Shown: positions 36,665 through 46,039 of the stretch, one piece after another
Layout: each line of letters starts with the position of its first letter
Numbering within the stretch: the first letter of the stretch is position 1
From: Thalassotalea sp. G2M2-11
GTDB lineage: Bacteria; Pseudomonadota; Gammaproteobacteria; Enterobacterales; Alteromonadaceae
Length of the DNA stretch: 64,000 nt
Assembly: GCF_017168195.1 (NCBI RefSeq)
Contig: NZ_JADNYL010000002.1
Coordinates: forward strand, 992,001-1,056,000
Direction of reading: 5' to 3'
Made by a program: the position numbers and the translations under genes
The notes under the pieces: model-generated
What the model was told of the DNA's origin: nothing
The model's input: only the letters and a program-made list of their open reading frames with translations
Databases searched by the model: none

Positions 36665-37552
36665 ATGATTCGCTGGTTAATACTTTTTCTTATAATTTAC
36701 CAACAAAACACAACATTATTAGCTAATGAAATTAGTCATGATGAGATCAGAGTAGTTGGTCAGCAATCAAAAGAGGATCTCGGGCATGAGTACTTTACCC
36801 AGCTTATTAAACTTGCTATCAATGCAAGCACTCCAGAATACCAACATAAATCAATCTCTATTTTAAAATTAACTCATACCACCCAAGGTCGCACAGTAAA
36901 CCTTTTAGAAAGAGGTGTTCTCGATGTTATTTGGACCGGCACAAATCAAGCAAGGGAATCTCAATTTATACCTATTCGTATTCCATTATTCATGGGGTTA
37001 CTGGGTTATAGAGTATCGCTTATTCATCAAGATAATTATTCACAATTTGCCGCTTTACTCGACAGCCCTGAAAAGCTCAAATCGTTGACCGCATGTCAAG
37101 GAGAGCATTGGCCTGATTCGGATATTTTAGAAGACAATGGCTTTAATATTTCACGCATCGTTAACTTAAGTTCAATGTTTAAAATACTCGCCTATAAACG
37201 CTGTGACTACTTTCCCCGAGCAATTTTTGAAGGTTACTCTGAGTTAGATATTGTCAAGAAAGAGTTTCCCAACCTCGTAATGTTTGATGATCTAGTCTTG
37301 CATTACCCTTTTGCAATTTACTTTTTTGTCAATAAAAACAAGCCTGAATTAGCACAACAAATTGAATATGGTTTAAGAGAACTAATTAAGGATGGACGTT
37401 TCTTCAAATTAATGAAGAAACATCCATTTTCGGCGCAAATATTTCCATTAGAAAAGTGGAAAAATAAAAAGTTTTTACATCTACGCAATTCAGAATTAAC
37501 CGAAAAAACTATGTTGGATAATCCCAAACTCTGGTTAAAACTCTACGAATAA
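36665..37552 (+). CDS. Orphan type II periplasmic binding protein (SBP_bac_3-like)
   Basis: A 295-residue protein with a signal peptide (1-21, ending LANE) and a periplasmic binding fold similar to amino-acid-binding and phosphonate-binding proteins: TQLIKLAINASTPEY early, a GVLDVIWTGTNQARE first-domain loop, then ELAQQIEYGLRELIKDGRFFKLMKK near the end. Two cysteines (TACQGEHW, YKRCDYF) may form a disulfide. Standalone members often supply ligand-sensing to histidine kinases or cyclases. It is divergent from the LivJ-type gene, with a 202-base AT-rich gap. Confidence 0.75.
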   Translation: MIRWLILFLIIYQQNTTLLANEISHDEIRVVGQQSKEDLGHEYFTQLIKLAINASTPEYQHKSISILKLTHTTQGRTVNLLERGVLDVIWTGTNQARESQFIPIRIPLFMGLLGYRVSLIHQDNYSQFAALLDSPEKLKSLTACQGEHWPDSDILEDNGFNISRIVNLSSMFKILAYKRCDYFPRAIFEGYSELDIVKKEFPNLVMFDDLVLHYPFAIYFFVNKNKPELAQQIEYGLRELIKDGRFFKLMKKHPFSAQIFPLEKWKNKKFLHLRNSELTEKTMLDNPKLWLKLYE

Positions 37553-37583
37553 GCATGTACTAATACCAATGAAATAGTGTTTT

Positions 37584-38339
37584 TTACAGCTGGCGTTGTC
37601 GCACTATTTCAAATAAACAAATACCTGTTGCCACCGAAACGTTTAAGCTAGAAACAGTCCCTGCCATTGGCAATTTCACTAATTGATCACAATTTTCTCG
37701 AGTTAAACGACGCATGCCTTTTCCTTCTGCGCCCATAACTAATGCCATAGGACCATTCATTTTAACTTCATATAAACAAGTATCAGTTTCACCGGCAGTG
37801 CCAATGATCCATACTCCCATTTGCTGTAACTGCTTCATCGTGCGGGCAAGATTAGTCACTTGTATTAACGGCACAGTCTCTGCAGCTCCCACTGCAACTT
37901 TTCGTACAGTGGCGCTTAAACGTGCAGCATTATCTTTAGGAACAATAATTGCCTGCACCCCTGCGGCATCGGCATTACGTAGACAGGCGCCCAAGTTATG
38001 AGGATCAGTCACCCCATCAAGGATCAACAAAAAAGGATCTTTGCTTTGCTGCTGCGCCGCTAACAAAATGTCATCAAGATCGGCTTCAGTGAAGGTCTTT
38101 CCTGGTGTTACTCGCGCAACAACCCCTTGGTGCTGTTCCCCTTTACTTTTATCGTCCAACACTTTTCTATTTACCAGTTGGGTGGGAATGCCATACTTAC
38201 GTGATAAATTGATAATCGGCTTTAAGCGTTCGTCATCTCGACCTTTTAACAAAAATAATTCAATAAATCGTTCTGGTGAACGTTTAATTAACTCATTAAT
38301 GGCGTGGATACCAAACACTAATTCATCATTTTTGGCCAT
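37584..38339 (-). CDS. rlmB: 23S rRNA (guanosine2251-2'-O)-methyltransferase RlmB
   Basis: A 251-residue SpoU-family methyltransferase. The N-terminal substrate domain ([16 protein letters not shown]) precedes the knotted SAM domain with its three motifs: [23 protein letters not shown] and LNVSVATGI. It modifies G2251 in the 23S P-loop. It lies 46 bases downstream of rnr, as in E. coli. Confidence 0.95.
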   Translation of the reverse strand: MAKNDELVFGIHAINELIKRSPERFIELFLLKGRDDERLKPIINLSRKYGIPTQLVNRKVLDDKSKGEQHQGVVARVTPGKTFTEADLDDILLAAQQQSKDPFLLILDGVTDPHNLGACLRNADAAGVQAIIVPKDNAARLSATVRKVAVGAAETVPLIQVTNLARTMKQLQQMGVWIIGTAGETDTCLYEVKMNGPMALVMGAEGKGMRRLTRENCDQLVKLPMAGTVSSLNVSVATGICLFEIVRQRQL

Positions 38340-38385
38340 GAATTTATTCTCTAACTTTGCTTTAATTTTTCAAAAAGATCAGTGG

Positions 38386-40791
38386 CTACTTTGTCGCCTT
38401 ACGCGCATTTTTTCCCGGCCTAGACTTTCTTTCTTTACGCTTAGCAGCCTTTGGCTTTTCTTTTTTATGCTTTGTTTTTTTACTTTTTGTTGTACTAGTT
38501 TTATGTGATTTACCATCTTTGTGCTTGGCTTTACTTTTATTTCGTAGCGGCTTCTCTTGATGAATTGGCTTAGCTCTGCTGATCACTGCATTATCACCCG
38601 ATAACACTAAATCAATTTTCTTTTCATCTAAATTAACCGCGGCAACTTGTACCTCAAGCACATCACCAACATGAAATTTATTACCCGTTTTTTCACCGCT
38701 TAAACACATTCTAATATCATCAAAATGATAGAAATCACGCCCTAAAGACGTAATATGCACTAAGCCTTCAATATGTAACGCAGATAAACGAACAAATAAG
38801 CCAAAATTTGTTACTGTTGAAATGACACCAGTAAAAACATCGCCTACGTGGTCTTGCATAAACTCGCACTTTAACCAATCGGCAACATCACGTGTTGCAT
38901 CATCGGCACGTCGTTCAGTCATTGAGCAATGTTCGCCAAGTTCTGACACTGCTTGCTCATCGTAGCTATAACAACCATCGTTGGCCGGATCATTCTCCTT
39001 AGCCTGCAGTACAGCTTTAATCACCCGATGGATCACTAAGTCGGGATAACGACGTATTGGTGAAGTAAAATGACTATAAGAGGCCAGCGCTAAGCCAAAG
39101 TGACCGAGATTCTCGGCTTGATAAACCGCTTGCTTCATTGAACGTAACAACATGGTCTGGATCAACTCCTGATCCGGACGTCCTTGCACTTTAGCAAGAA
39201 TATCACTGTAATCTCTAGGCTCAGGTAACTCATCCTCGTTATTCACTCTCGGCATTTGCAAGCCAAGTTCAGCCAGATAAGTAACAAAATTATTAAATTT
39301 ATCTTCACTTGGCTTATCATGCACACGGAATAAGCCCGGCACTTGGTGCTGCTCAACAAACTGAGCGGTTGCTACATTTGCTAAGATCATACACTCTTCA
39401 ATCATTTTATGAGCGTCATTACGCACTACCGGCTCTATTGCTTCAATTTTGCGATCGGCATTAAAAATAAAGCGTGATTCTTCTGTTTCAAATGCAATTG
39501 CTCCTCGGCGTTCTCGTGCAGTAACCAAAGAAGTATATAACCGATGAAGTTGTTCTAAATCAGTAACTAACGGTGCATACTCTGCTCGAAGTTCATTATC
39601 ACCTTCAAGGATCGCTGCCACCTTTGTATAAGTAAAGCGTGCTTTTGAACGCATCACAGCAGGATAAAATTGACTACTAGAGAGTTGTCCGCCAGCACTG
39701 ATGGTCATTTCACATACCATAGATAAGCGATCAACATCTGGATTTAATGAACATAAGCCATTTGAGAGCTTTTCAGGCAACATTGGGATCACTTGGCTTG
39801 GAAAATATACGGAATTACCGCGTGCAATTGCTTCATCATCTAAAGCAGAACCAGGCCTGACATAATAGCTAACATCTGCGATAGCTACCCATAAACGCCA
39901 GCCTCCACTTGGTTCAGCTTGGCAATAAACAGCATCATCAAAATCTCTGGCATCTTCACCATCAATGGTAACCAAAGGTAAATCTCGTAAATCTATGCGC
40001 TGTTGTTTAACCTTCTCTTCAACCTCATCGGCAATAACGGCTATTTCTTGCTCAACTTCGGCTGACCACTGGTGTGGTAAATCATGTTCTCTTAACGCTA
40101 TTTCAATTTCCATGCCTGGTGCCATATGCTCACCAAGCACTTCCACTACTTGCCCCACCGCATTATTGCGTTTAGAAGGTCGTTTCGTGATGTTAACCAC
40201 CACCATCTGACCATGACGAGCCCCTAACTTTTCATTCGGATCAATTAAAATATCTTGTTTGATCCGCGTATCATCGGGAACAACAAAATTAATATTATGC
40301 TCAACAAAAAAACGCCCAACAATGCCGGCTTTACGCGGTTCAATAACATCAAGCACTTTTATTTCTTGTCGGCCTTTACGGTCAGTGCGATCCACCAGTA
40401 TCGCCTCAACCACATCGCCATGGATCACTCGCTGCATCTCATGAGAAGAAATAAATAAATCCTTCGCTTTTTTGCCTCCAACGGGGACATCAGGCGTGAA
40501 AAAGCCGTAGCCATCGCGATGACCCGTCACTTTACCTGTTAACACATGATTTTTAGGTGCCAGCGCATACTGTTTAAATTTGTTAAAAATCACTTGCCCT
40601 GAATTTTCCATCGCGCGCAAGCGCCTTTTTAGGCCAATTAAATGATGTTCTTCATGATAATTGAAGAGCTTACATAAGCCCTTGAACGTTGGTGGTGTCG
40701 TTGATTTTTCGATGGTTTCAAGGATCAACTCACGGCTGGCAACAGGGTTGTCATACTTTTTTTCTTCACGTTGTTGGTGTGGATCTTTAAT
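38386..40791 (-). CDS. rnr: Ribonuclease R, apparent non-canonical (ATT) start
   Basis: An 801-residue 3'-5' exoribonuclease: winged-helix start, cold-shock domains (HRDGYGFF), RNB catalytic domain (about 270-600, VTIDGEDARDFDDAV with the metal-binding aspartates), S1 domain and a lysine-rich tail. Homology to E. coli RNase R starts at KDPHQQREEKKYDNPVASREL, which lies upstream of the first ordinary start codon (a TTG at 40728). Between the in-frame stop (40804-40806) and that TTG there is no ATG, GTG or TTG, so I place the start at ATT (40791), as in infC. A one-base deletion or sequencing error is the alternative. The safe minimum is 38386-40728. Confidence 0.88.
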   Translation of the reverse strand: MKDPHQQREEKKYDNPVASRELILETIEKSTTPPTFKGLCKLFNYHEEHHLIGLKRRLRAMENSGQVIFNKFKQYALAPKNHVLTGKVTGHRDGYGFFTPDVPVGGKKAKDLFISSHEMQRVIHGDVVEAILVDRTDRKGRQEIKVLDVIEPRKAGIVGRFFVEHNINFVVPDDTRIKQDILIDPNEKLGARHGQMVVVNITKRPSKRNNAVGQVVEVLGEHMAPGMEIEIALREHDLPHQWSAEVEQEIAVIADEVEEKVKQQRIDLRDLPLVTIDGEDARDFDDAVYCQAEPSGGWRLWVAIADVSYYVRPGSALDDEAIARGNSVYFPSQVIPMLPEKLSNGLCSLNPDVDRLSMVCEMTISAGGQLSSSQFYPAVMRSKARFTYTKVAAILEGDNELRAEYAPLVTDLEQLHRLYTSLVTARERRGAIAFETEESRFIFNADRKIEAIEPVVRNDAHKMIEECMILANVATAQFVEQHQVPGLFRVHDKPSEDKFNNFVTYLAELGLQMPRVNNEDELPEPRDYSDILAKVQGRPDQELIQTMLLRSMKQAVYQAENLGHFGLALASYSHFTSPIRRYPDLVIHRVIKAVLQAKENDPANDGCYSYDEQAVSELGEHCSMTERRADDATRDVADWLKCEFMQDHVGDVFTGVISTVTNFGLFVRLSALHIEGLVHITSLGRDFYHFDDIRMCLSGEKTGNKFHVGDVLEVQVAAVNLDEKKIDLVLSGDNAVISRAKPIHQEKPLRNKSKAKHKDGKSHKTSTTKSKKTKHKKEKPKAAKRKERKSRPGKNARKATK

Positions 40792-40898
40792 GATATATCT
40801 TACTTATTTAAATGATTTGGCTTAAGTATATCCTACTTAGCACAATTATCATTCATTTATTACCTTTACCATAGGTAATTTTACTGGCATAAATTAAA

Positions 40899-41516
40899 TT
40901 AGAACTTCCCTTTTTTGGCAGCATTTACTACACGTTCAGGCATCTTTTCCGCTAATTTAACTAACAACTGCGTTATTTTCTTGTGAGTGGGTTTATCATC
41001 AGTGACCGAATGATGTAACTGAGCATAGAGTTCAGGGTAATCTAATGGACTTCCCTCACCACTATTATAAATTTCCGCCAGACGAATTTGTGCCTTTAAA
41101 TTATTTAAACTTGCTGCTTCTTTTAAGTATATGATCGCTTGTCGTAAATCTGGCTGCATAAACTTACCAATATGATAATATCGCCCTAGTTGCTCAAGTG
41201 CTTCAGGTAAACCTTGATCGGCAGATTCACGCATATAATGCAACCCTAACAGTACGTCTTTTTTCACACACACACCGTAGGCAAGCATATCTCCCCATAG
41301 AAATTGAAATGCAGGTTTTTTGGAAGTTATCGCGCGAGCTTCAATATCTTTTACCAACTGGCATTCATCCAGCACAACTTGCCCTAAGTGTTTATTATCT
41401 TTGATTAAATCTAACAACTGATCATCCGTATATACTTGCACGACTTCTAATTGTTCAGCGTTCACTATTGAGGAACAAATCACAGTAACAAAACAAATCA
41501 ATGGTAATATACGCAT
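40899..41516 (-). CDS. motX: Sodium-driven flagellar motor protein MotX
   Basis: A 205-residue periplasmic protein with a signal peptide (1-20) and two Sel1-like repeats (about 90-160). The segments VYTDDQLLDLI, DECQLVKDIEARA, GDMLAYGVCV and EQLGRYYHIGKF match Vibrio MotX, part of the T-ring that recruits PomA/B stators. Its size agrees with the family. A clear sigma-28 promoter lies just upstream, linking it to flagellar regulation although no other motor gene is in the window. Confidence 0.92.
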   Translation of the reverse strand: MRILPLICFVTVICSSIVNAEQLEVVQVYTDDQLLDLIKDNKHLGQVVLDECQLVKDIEARAITSKKPAFQFLWGDMLAYGVCVKKDVLLGLHYMRESADQGLPEALEQLGRYYHIGKFMQPDLRQAIIYLKEAASLNNLKAQIRLAEIYNSGEGSPLDYPELYAQLHHSVTDDKPTHKKITQLLVKLAEKMPERVVNAAKKGKF

Positions 41517-41552
41517 ATTAAATCTCTTAAAAAAATCTCACTAGCCAACTTG

Positions 41553-41579
41553 TTATCGGCCTATTCACTAAAATATTAA
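41553..41579 (-). promoter_or_regulatory. Sigma-28 (FliA) promoter of motX
   Basis: On the minus strand TTAATATT (41572-41579), an 11-base spacer and a perfect GCCGATAA (41553-41560) match the sigma-28 consensus TAAAGTTT-N11-GCCGATAA. It ends 37 bases before the motX ATG. Confidence 0.82.
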
Positions 41580-41788
41580 GCCAAGCTTTTGACAAATAAC
41601 ACACTGGACTTATTATTACTGATAGATAAAGCAATTTTAATACCAATTGCAACTATAATATCCACTTGCTCTCTTTGTATAAAAGTTACACAATGAACAC
41701 GGTGAAATATACCAAGTACATTAATAAATTAACCTTACTCATTAAGAGTTTATGCGTGTAATGGGTATTCAGTAATGATAAGGCTGTA

Positions 41789-42844
41789 ATGATGACGAAA
41801 ACGGCAGAACAACTAACAACAGAGCTAAATTTACTCGTTCAGCATTCAAAAGAAAATGAAGTAATTGCCCGCAAGTTATTTGAAATAGAAACCGCGGTGC
41901 TTAGTTGTCAATCTAGTGAGCAGTTACTTAAAAACTTACTCGATCTCATTCAAGAAAAATTTAACCTTTCAGGTATCTATTTACTACTCGCATCACCTAC
42001 TCCCATTAATTATCTAATCAATGGCAATTTACAGTCTTCTTGGCATCAGCGCCAAACAACCCAAATTGACGGAGAACAACTCAAAAAATATCACCCTGAT
42101 AATCAGCCGTTTCTTTGTAATCATGTTGAAACTTTTAAACAGTTTGTCCCACAACATTTGCTAGCAAACACCAAATCAGTAGCATTAACACCTTTAAATT
42201 TAGAAGGAAAACTTTTCGGTAGTGTATTATTTTGTGATAACAATGCTGATCGCTTTACCCCTGAATTAGGCACCTTTCACCTTCAACAACTGGCCGTTAA
42301 AGTCAGCTTGTGTTTATCGAATGTATTAATAAGAGAGCAACTCGATTATATGGCGCATTATGATCGCCTTACCAATGTCGCTAACCGGCGATTGATGGAA
42401 ATAAGTATTAGCGAGGAACTCAATCGACAAAAGCGCTACGGCAATCCGTTTTCAATTCTGTTTATCGACTGTAACAAATTTAAACAAATTAATGACACCT
42501 ACGGTCATGATTGTGGTGATAAAGTACTGGCATATGTAGCCACTCAATTAACAGAATTGATCCGTGAAAATGATCGCTGTTTTCGCTATGCCGGTGATGA
42601 GTTTGTTGTTTTACTGAGCAACCAAATCGAACAGGAAGCTTGGTTAGTGAGTCAGCGTTTATGTCAATTTTTTATTGATCATCCGATGCCCTATGAACAA
42701 AGTTACCTCAATATTACTATTAGTTGTGGCGTTGCGACCAGTGATGGTAAACACACCATGGATGAGTTACTTAAATTAGCGGATGAACAATTATACTTAC
42801 ATAAAAACAACTCTGAAGATACGCAGCAAATAACAAACGCTTAA
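41789..42844 (+). CDS. GAF-like domain diguanylate cyclase
   Basis: A 351-residue cytoplasmic protein: a DUF484/GAF-like sensor (about 25-180) and a GGDEF domain (about 185-345). The active site AGDEF (268-272) is intact and is preceded at the right distance by the inhibitory-site motif RENDR (RxxD, 259-262), so it should make c-di-GMP and be product-inhibited. There are no membrane helices. A second in-frame ATG (41792) has better spacing to AAGG. It is followed 46 bases later by an HD-GYP phosphodiesterase on the same strand. Confidence 0.9.
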   Translation: MMTKTAEQLTTELNLLVQHSKENEVIARKLFEIETAVLSCQSSEQLLKNLLDLIQEKFNLSGIYLLLASPTPINYLINGNLQSSWHQRQTTQIDGEQLKKYHPDNQPFLCNHVETFKQFVPQHLLANTKSVALTPLNLEGKLFGSVLFCDNNADRFTPELGTFHLQQLAVKVSLCLSNVLIREQLDYMAHYDRLTNVANRRLMEISISEELNRQKRYGNPFSILFIDCNKFKQINDTYGHDCGDKVLAYVATQLTELIRENDRCFRYAGDEFVVLLSNQIEQEAWLVSQRLCQFFIDHPMPYEQSYLNITISCGVATSDGKHTMDELLKLADEQLYLHKNNSEDTQQITNA

Positions 42845-42890
42845 CAGCCAATGTCACTGTGATGGATAACTGACGGTAAATAATGCCATT

Positions 42891-44060
42891 ATGATTGTTG
42901 AACTCGAAATATCGAAACTAAAAGTAGGCCACTATGTGGTTGATATAGTTAATCAAAGCTCTAATTTTTCCTTGTCTCAACCTGGACATGTTAAAACTGA
43001 TGCCGTCATTCAACATTTAATCAATAAAGGGGTTAAAACGGTTCTTATTGATAAGAGTAAGACCTTGTTCCCTAACAAAAAAGCAGCAACGCCTCCTCAA
43101 CGAACAGATAATGCTTCGGTCGTTTTTAATGTTCAAAAAGCCAAGCAAATTTTTTCAGAATCAAAAGAAATTCAAAAGAAGGTATTTGCAGATGCTCAAG
43201 AAGGTTTAGCATTAGATGTAGAGCCAATAATCGATATTACCGATCAAACCATTAATGAAATTTTTAAAAACTCTGATGCGCTCGCATGCGTTATCAATCT
43301 GAGAAACAAAGATGAATACCTGCTCGAACATTCAGTTTCAGTGTCTATATTAATGACCATCTTTGCCCGTTATTTAAAAATAGAAAAGTCGATTATTCAG
43401 CAATTAGCCATAGGTGCATTTTTACATGATGTCGGCAAGATCAACGTGCCAGATCACATTTTAAATAAACCAGCTAAATTGACAGACGAAGAATTTACTA
43501 TCATGAAAACTCACGTCAATCATTCAATTGACGCGATTAAACGCACGGCAGGTCTGTCTGAATTAAGTTTAGAAGTAGCAGCGCTACATCATGAAAAACT
43601 CGATGGTAATGGTTACCCATTTCGATTAAAAGCAAAAGATATTTCCACTTATGGCAGAATGATCAGCGTTTGCGATATTTTTGACGCACTAACAGCCAAT
43701 CGTTGCTATAAAGATGGTTATAGTCATGTCAAAGCCTTCACCATATTGCGCAACTTAGCGGAACAAGCTCACTTAGATAAGCGTTTAGTCGATTTATTTA
43801 TCAAGTGTATGGGCGTTTACCCGGTTGGCTCTTTGGTTGAATTAAACTCAAAACGTATAGCCATTGTCGAACAGCGTAACGCTGAAGATCCCATCAGCCC
43901 GAAGGTACGCTCTTTTTATAATGTCCCGTATCGCCACTATGTAATGACCGAAGATATCGATCTCGCTAAAGATAAAGATTACATCATCAAAGGCGTAAGA
44001 GCCGATGATTTTGATCTGGATATGAACAAAATCATCGAGTTCTTATTAATGCAGGGATAA
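42891..44060 (+). CDS. HD-GYP c-di-GMP phosphodiesterase
   Basis: A 389-residue protein with an N-terminal DUF3391-type domain (about 1-130) and an HD-GYP domain with HD at 179-180 in FLHDVGKINVPD, and HHEKLDGNGYP at 233-243 intact, so catalysis to GMP is expected. There is no membrane segment. It shares orientation with the upstream cyclase; the two may balance the same c-di-GMP pool. It ends two bases from the convergent M28 peptidase gene. Confidence 0.92.
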   Translation: MIVELEISKLKVGHYVVDIVNQSSNFSLSQPGHVKTDAVIQHLINKGVKTVLIDKSKTLFPNKKAATPPQRTDNASVVFNVQKAKQIFSESKEIQKKVFADAQEGLALDVEPIIDITDQTINEIFKNSDALACVINLRNKDEYLLEHSVSVSILMTIFARYLKIEKSIIQQLAIGAFLHDVGKINVPDHILNKPAKLTDEEFTIMKTHVNHSIDAIKRTAGLSELSLEVAALHHEKLDGNGYPFRLKAKDISTYGRMISVCDIFDALTANRCYKDGYSHVKAFTILRNLAEQAHLDKRLVDLFIKCMGVYPVGSLVELNSKRIAIVEQRNAEDPISPKVRSFYNVPYRHYVMTEDIDLAKDKDYIIKGVRADDFDLDMNKIIEFLLMQG

Positions 44061-44062
44061 CA

Positions 44063-45481
44063 TTATTTTCTAAAATCAATCTCTGCATTAGCGGCAAAAT
44101 AACTGAACAAGGTATACACAGTTGTTGCTTGCTTCAAGGCATCAACTTCTATCTTATCCAACGTATCATTTTCAGTATGATGATAATCAAAGTAACGGGA
44201 ACCATCAGGTGCAAAATTCATACTCGGCATGCCTGCAGCACTTAACATTCCCATGTCCGATTGTGCTTTAGCATCATTTGCTTGAGAAAACTCAACACCT
44301 AAAGGCGCTAAAAACGCTGCCAATTCTTTGGTTTGCGCTAACGCTTTTTGACCGACACCCGTGGTCATTTTATATATTTCACCTGTACCAAAATCCCATT
44401 CGGCGCCAATAATATGATTATCAATCTCATCTTTATGATCGATCATATACTGCTTTGCACCAAGTAACCCCACTTCTTCAGCCGCAAATAAAATGACTCG
44501 AATGGTGCGTTTAGGCGCTTGTGTTAATTGCTGAATTTGCTTGGCTGCTGACATGACAATACCTACCCCCATGCCATCATCTAAAGCTCCCGTGCCTACA
44601 TCCCAGCTATCAAGGTGAGCACCAATCGCAACAATCTGCTCTGGAAACTCACTACCGGTAATTTCACCAATCACATTAGCCGAACGAGCCACTACTTTTT
44701 CATCGGTACTCGGTGTTAATTTTAAATAAACTTTAACCGCTTCTCCACGTGCAAGCTGGTTAACCAACATATCGGCATCAGGGTTAGAAAGCGCCGCTGC
44801 AGGCACTTTATTAATGTTCGCTTGATAACGCATCACCCCTGTATGGCCAATACGATTATTGTCTGTGCCCACTGAACGAATTAAAATTGCCGATGCTCCT
44901 TTTTGCGCCGCAATGGATGCACCATTGACTCGCGCTCCAACCGCTTGTCCGTAGCCATGACCATCGACATGTCTTTCCATACGATAAGAAATAAAAGCAA
45001 TTTTTCCCGCTAAGCTGTTATCCGCCACAGCGTTTAAATCATCTAAGCTGTCAAAGTGCGCTATTTCTGCGGTCAGTCCATTTTTACCTGTGCCGACAGA
45101 GCCTCCTAATGCAACGGCAACCAAGTTTTGAGGATAAGGGGCTAACACTTTTGCCTGCGCCTCGCCTCGTTGCCAAAATGTCCCCGTGACTTCTTCTGTC
45201 CATACTTTATCAAAGCCGAGGCTTTGCATTTTATTTACTGCCCATTCTACCGCTTTTTTATCACCTTCAGAGCCCATTAAACGAGGGCCTACTTCCGTAG
45301 TGAGTGACTCGATAAGTTGATAAGATAAATCAGACGACATACTGGTCTGAGATAATTGCTTCATGGTTTGCTTTTGTTGTTGATTTAATACCTCAGCAGA
45401 TGCTGTGGTAGTCAATAGTGCACCCCAAAGAAATGCAGAAATCACACTAGATTTGATGATCTTTCGCCAAAATACGTTCAC
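44063..45481 (-). CDS. M28 family zinc aminopeptidase/carboxypeptidase
   Basis: A 472-residue secreted metallopeptidase with a signal peptide (about 1-29, ending ASAEV), a protease-associated insertion (about 120-260) and the M28 catalytic domain. Zinc ligands are visible in GAHLDSWDVGTGALDDG, AAEEVGLLG and HHTENDTLD. Members are usually exported aminopeptidases or plasma-type carboxypeptidases. It stands alone, and its stop lies two bases from the HD-GYP gene. Confidence 0.9.
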   Translation of the reverse strand: MNVFWRKIIKSSVISAFLWGALLTTTASAEVLNQQQKQTMKQLSQTSMSSDLSYQLIESLTTEVGPRLMGSEGDKKAVEWAVNKMQSLGFDKVWTEEVTGTFWQRGEAQAKVLAPYPQNLVAVALGGSVGTGKNGLTAEIAHFDSLDDLNAVADNSLAGKIAFISYRMERHVDGHGYGQAVGARVNGASIAAQKGASAILIRSVGTDNNRIGHTGVMRYQANINKVPAAALSNPDADMLVNQLARGEAVKVYLKLTPSTDEKVVARSANVIGEITGSEFPEQIVAIGAHLDSWDVGTGALDDGMGVGIVMSAAKQIQQLTQAPKRTIRVILFAAEEVGLLGAKQYMIDHKDEIDNHIIGAEWDFGTGEIYKMTTGVGQKALAQTKELAAFLAPLGVEFSQANDAKAQSDMGMLSAAGMPSMNFAPDGSRYFDYHHTENDTLDKIEVDALKQATTVYTLFSYFAANAEIDFRK

Positions 45482-45586
45482 TACAAGTAATCCCTCTAAT
45501 TACAAAAATTAATGCATCATTAAATAGAATATTATCCGCTCACGCAAAACTTTTATTAAAATCTTGATAGAAAATGGAACAGTGAC

Positions 45587-45613
45587 AATAAAAAAGCCAG
45601 CGAATGCTGGCTT
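45587..45613 (-). terminator. Terminator of erpA
   Basis: On the minus strand AAGCCAGC and GCTGGCTT (45594-45613, loop ATTC) form a stem followed by TTTTATT. It starts 21 bases after the erpA stop. Confidence 0.9.
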
Positions 45614-45633
45614 GATATGAGATATAAATAGAT

Positions 45634-45975
45634 TTAGATAGAAAAAGATGCGCCACAACCACAAGTTGTTGAAGCATTCGGGTTATTGACTAAAAAGCGA
45701 CTGCCTTCGAGCCCCTCAACATAATCGACTTCGCCATCCACAAGATATTGTAAGCTCATTGGATCGATCACCATAGTGACCCCTTGTTTTTCAATAGTCA
45801 TGTCACCTTCATTAACTTTTTCATCAAAGGTGAAACCATATTGAAAACCAGAGCAGCCGCCACCTGTCACATAGACGCGCAATTTAAGGTTCGGATTTTC
45901 TTCTTCGGTGATCAACGATAGCACTTTACTCGCTGCCGCATCAGAAAATTTAATCGGTAATTCAGTATCAGACAT
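45634..45975 (-). CDS. erpA: Iron-sulfur cluster insertion protein ErpA
   Basis: A 113-residue A-type carrier that delivers [2Fe-2S]/[4Fe-4S] clusters to targets such as IspG. The three cluster cysteines are present: Cys41 in [11 protein letters not shown], and Cys105 and Cys107 in TTCGCGASF. It is full length for ErpA. Its promoter carries an IscR-like site, indicating repression when Fe-S supply is sufficient. It is followed by a strong terminator, so it forms a one-gene unit. Confidence 0.96.
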   Translation of the reverse strand: MSDTELPIKFSDAAASKVLSLITEEENPNLKLRVYVTGGGCSGFQYGFTFDEKVNEGDMTIEKQGVTMVIDPMSLQYLVDGEVDYVEGLEGSRFLVNNPNASTTCGCGASFSI

Positions 45976-46006
45976 AGTACTCAGGTTCTCTTTTTACAAC
46001 GGTGCA

Positions 46007-46035
46007 ATTATCTTAAACTTGACTAGTTTAATCAA
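46007..46035 (-). promoter_or_regulatory. Promoter of erpA
   Basis: TTGATT (46030-46035) and GATAAT (46007-46012) on the minus strand are 17 bases apart, 32 bases before the erpA ATG. The IscR site covers the -35 and spacer. Confidence 0.65.
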
Positions 46036-46039
46036 GTAT
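46015..46039. promoter_or_regulatory. IscR type 1 binding site
   Basis: The 25-base palindrome contains CTTGACTAG and AATCAAGTAT; by my alignment it matches 22 of 25 positions of the type 1 IscR consensus (ATASYYGACTR...). It overlaps both the erpA promoter and the stop codon of the DUF6776-like gene at 46028. Confidence 0.75.
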
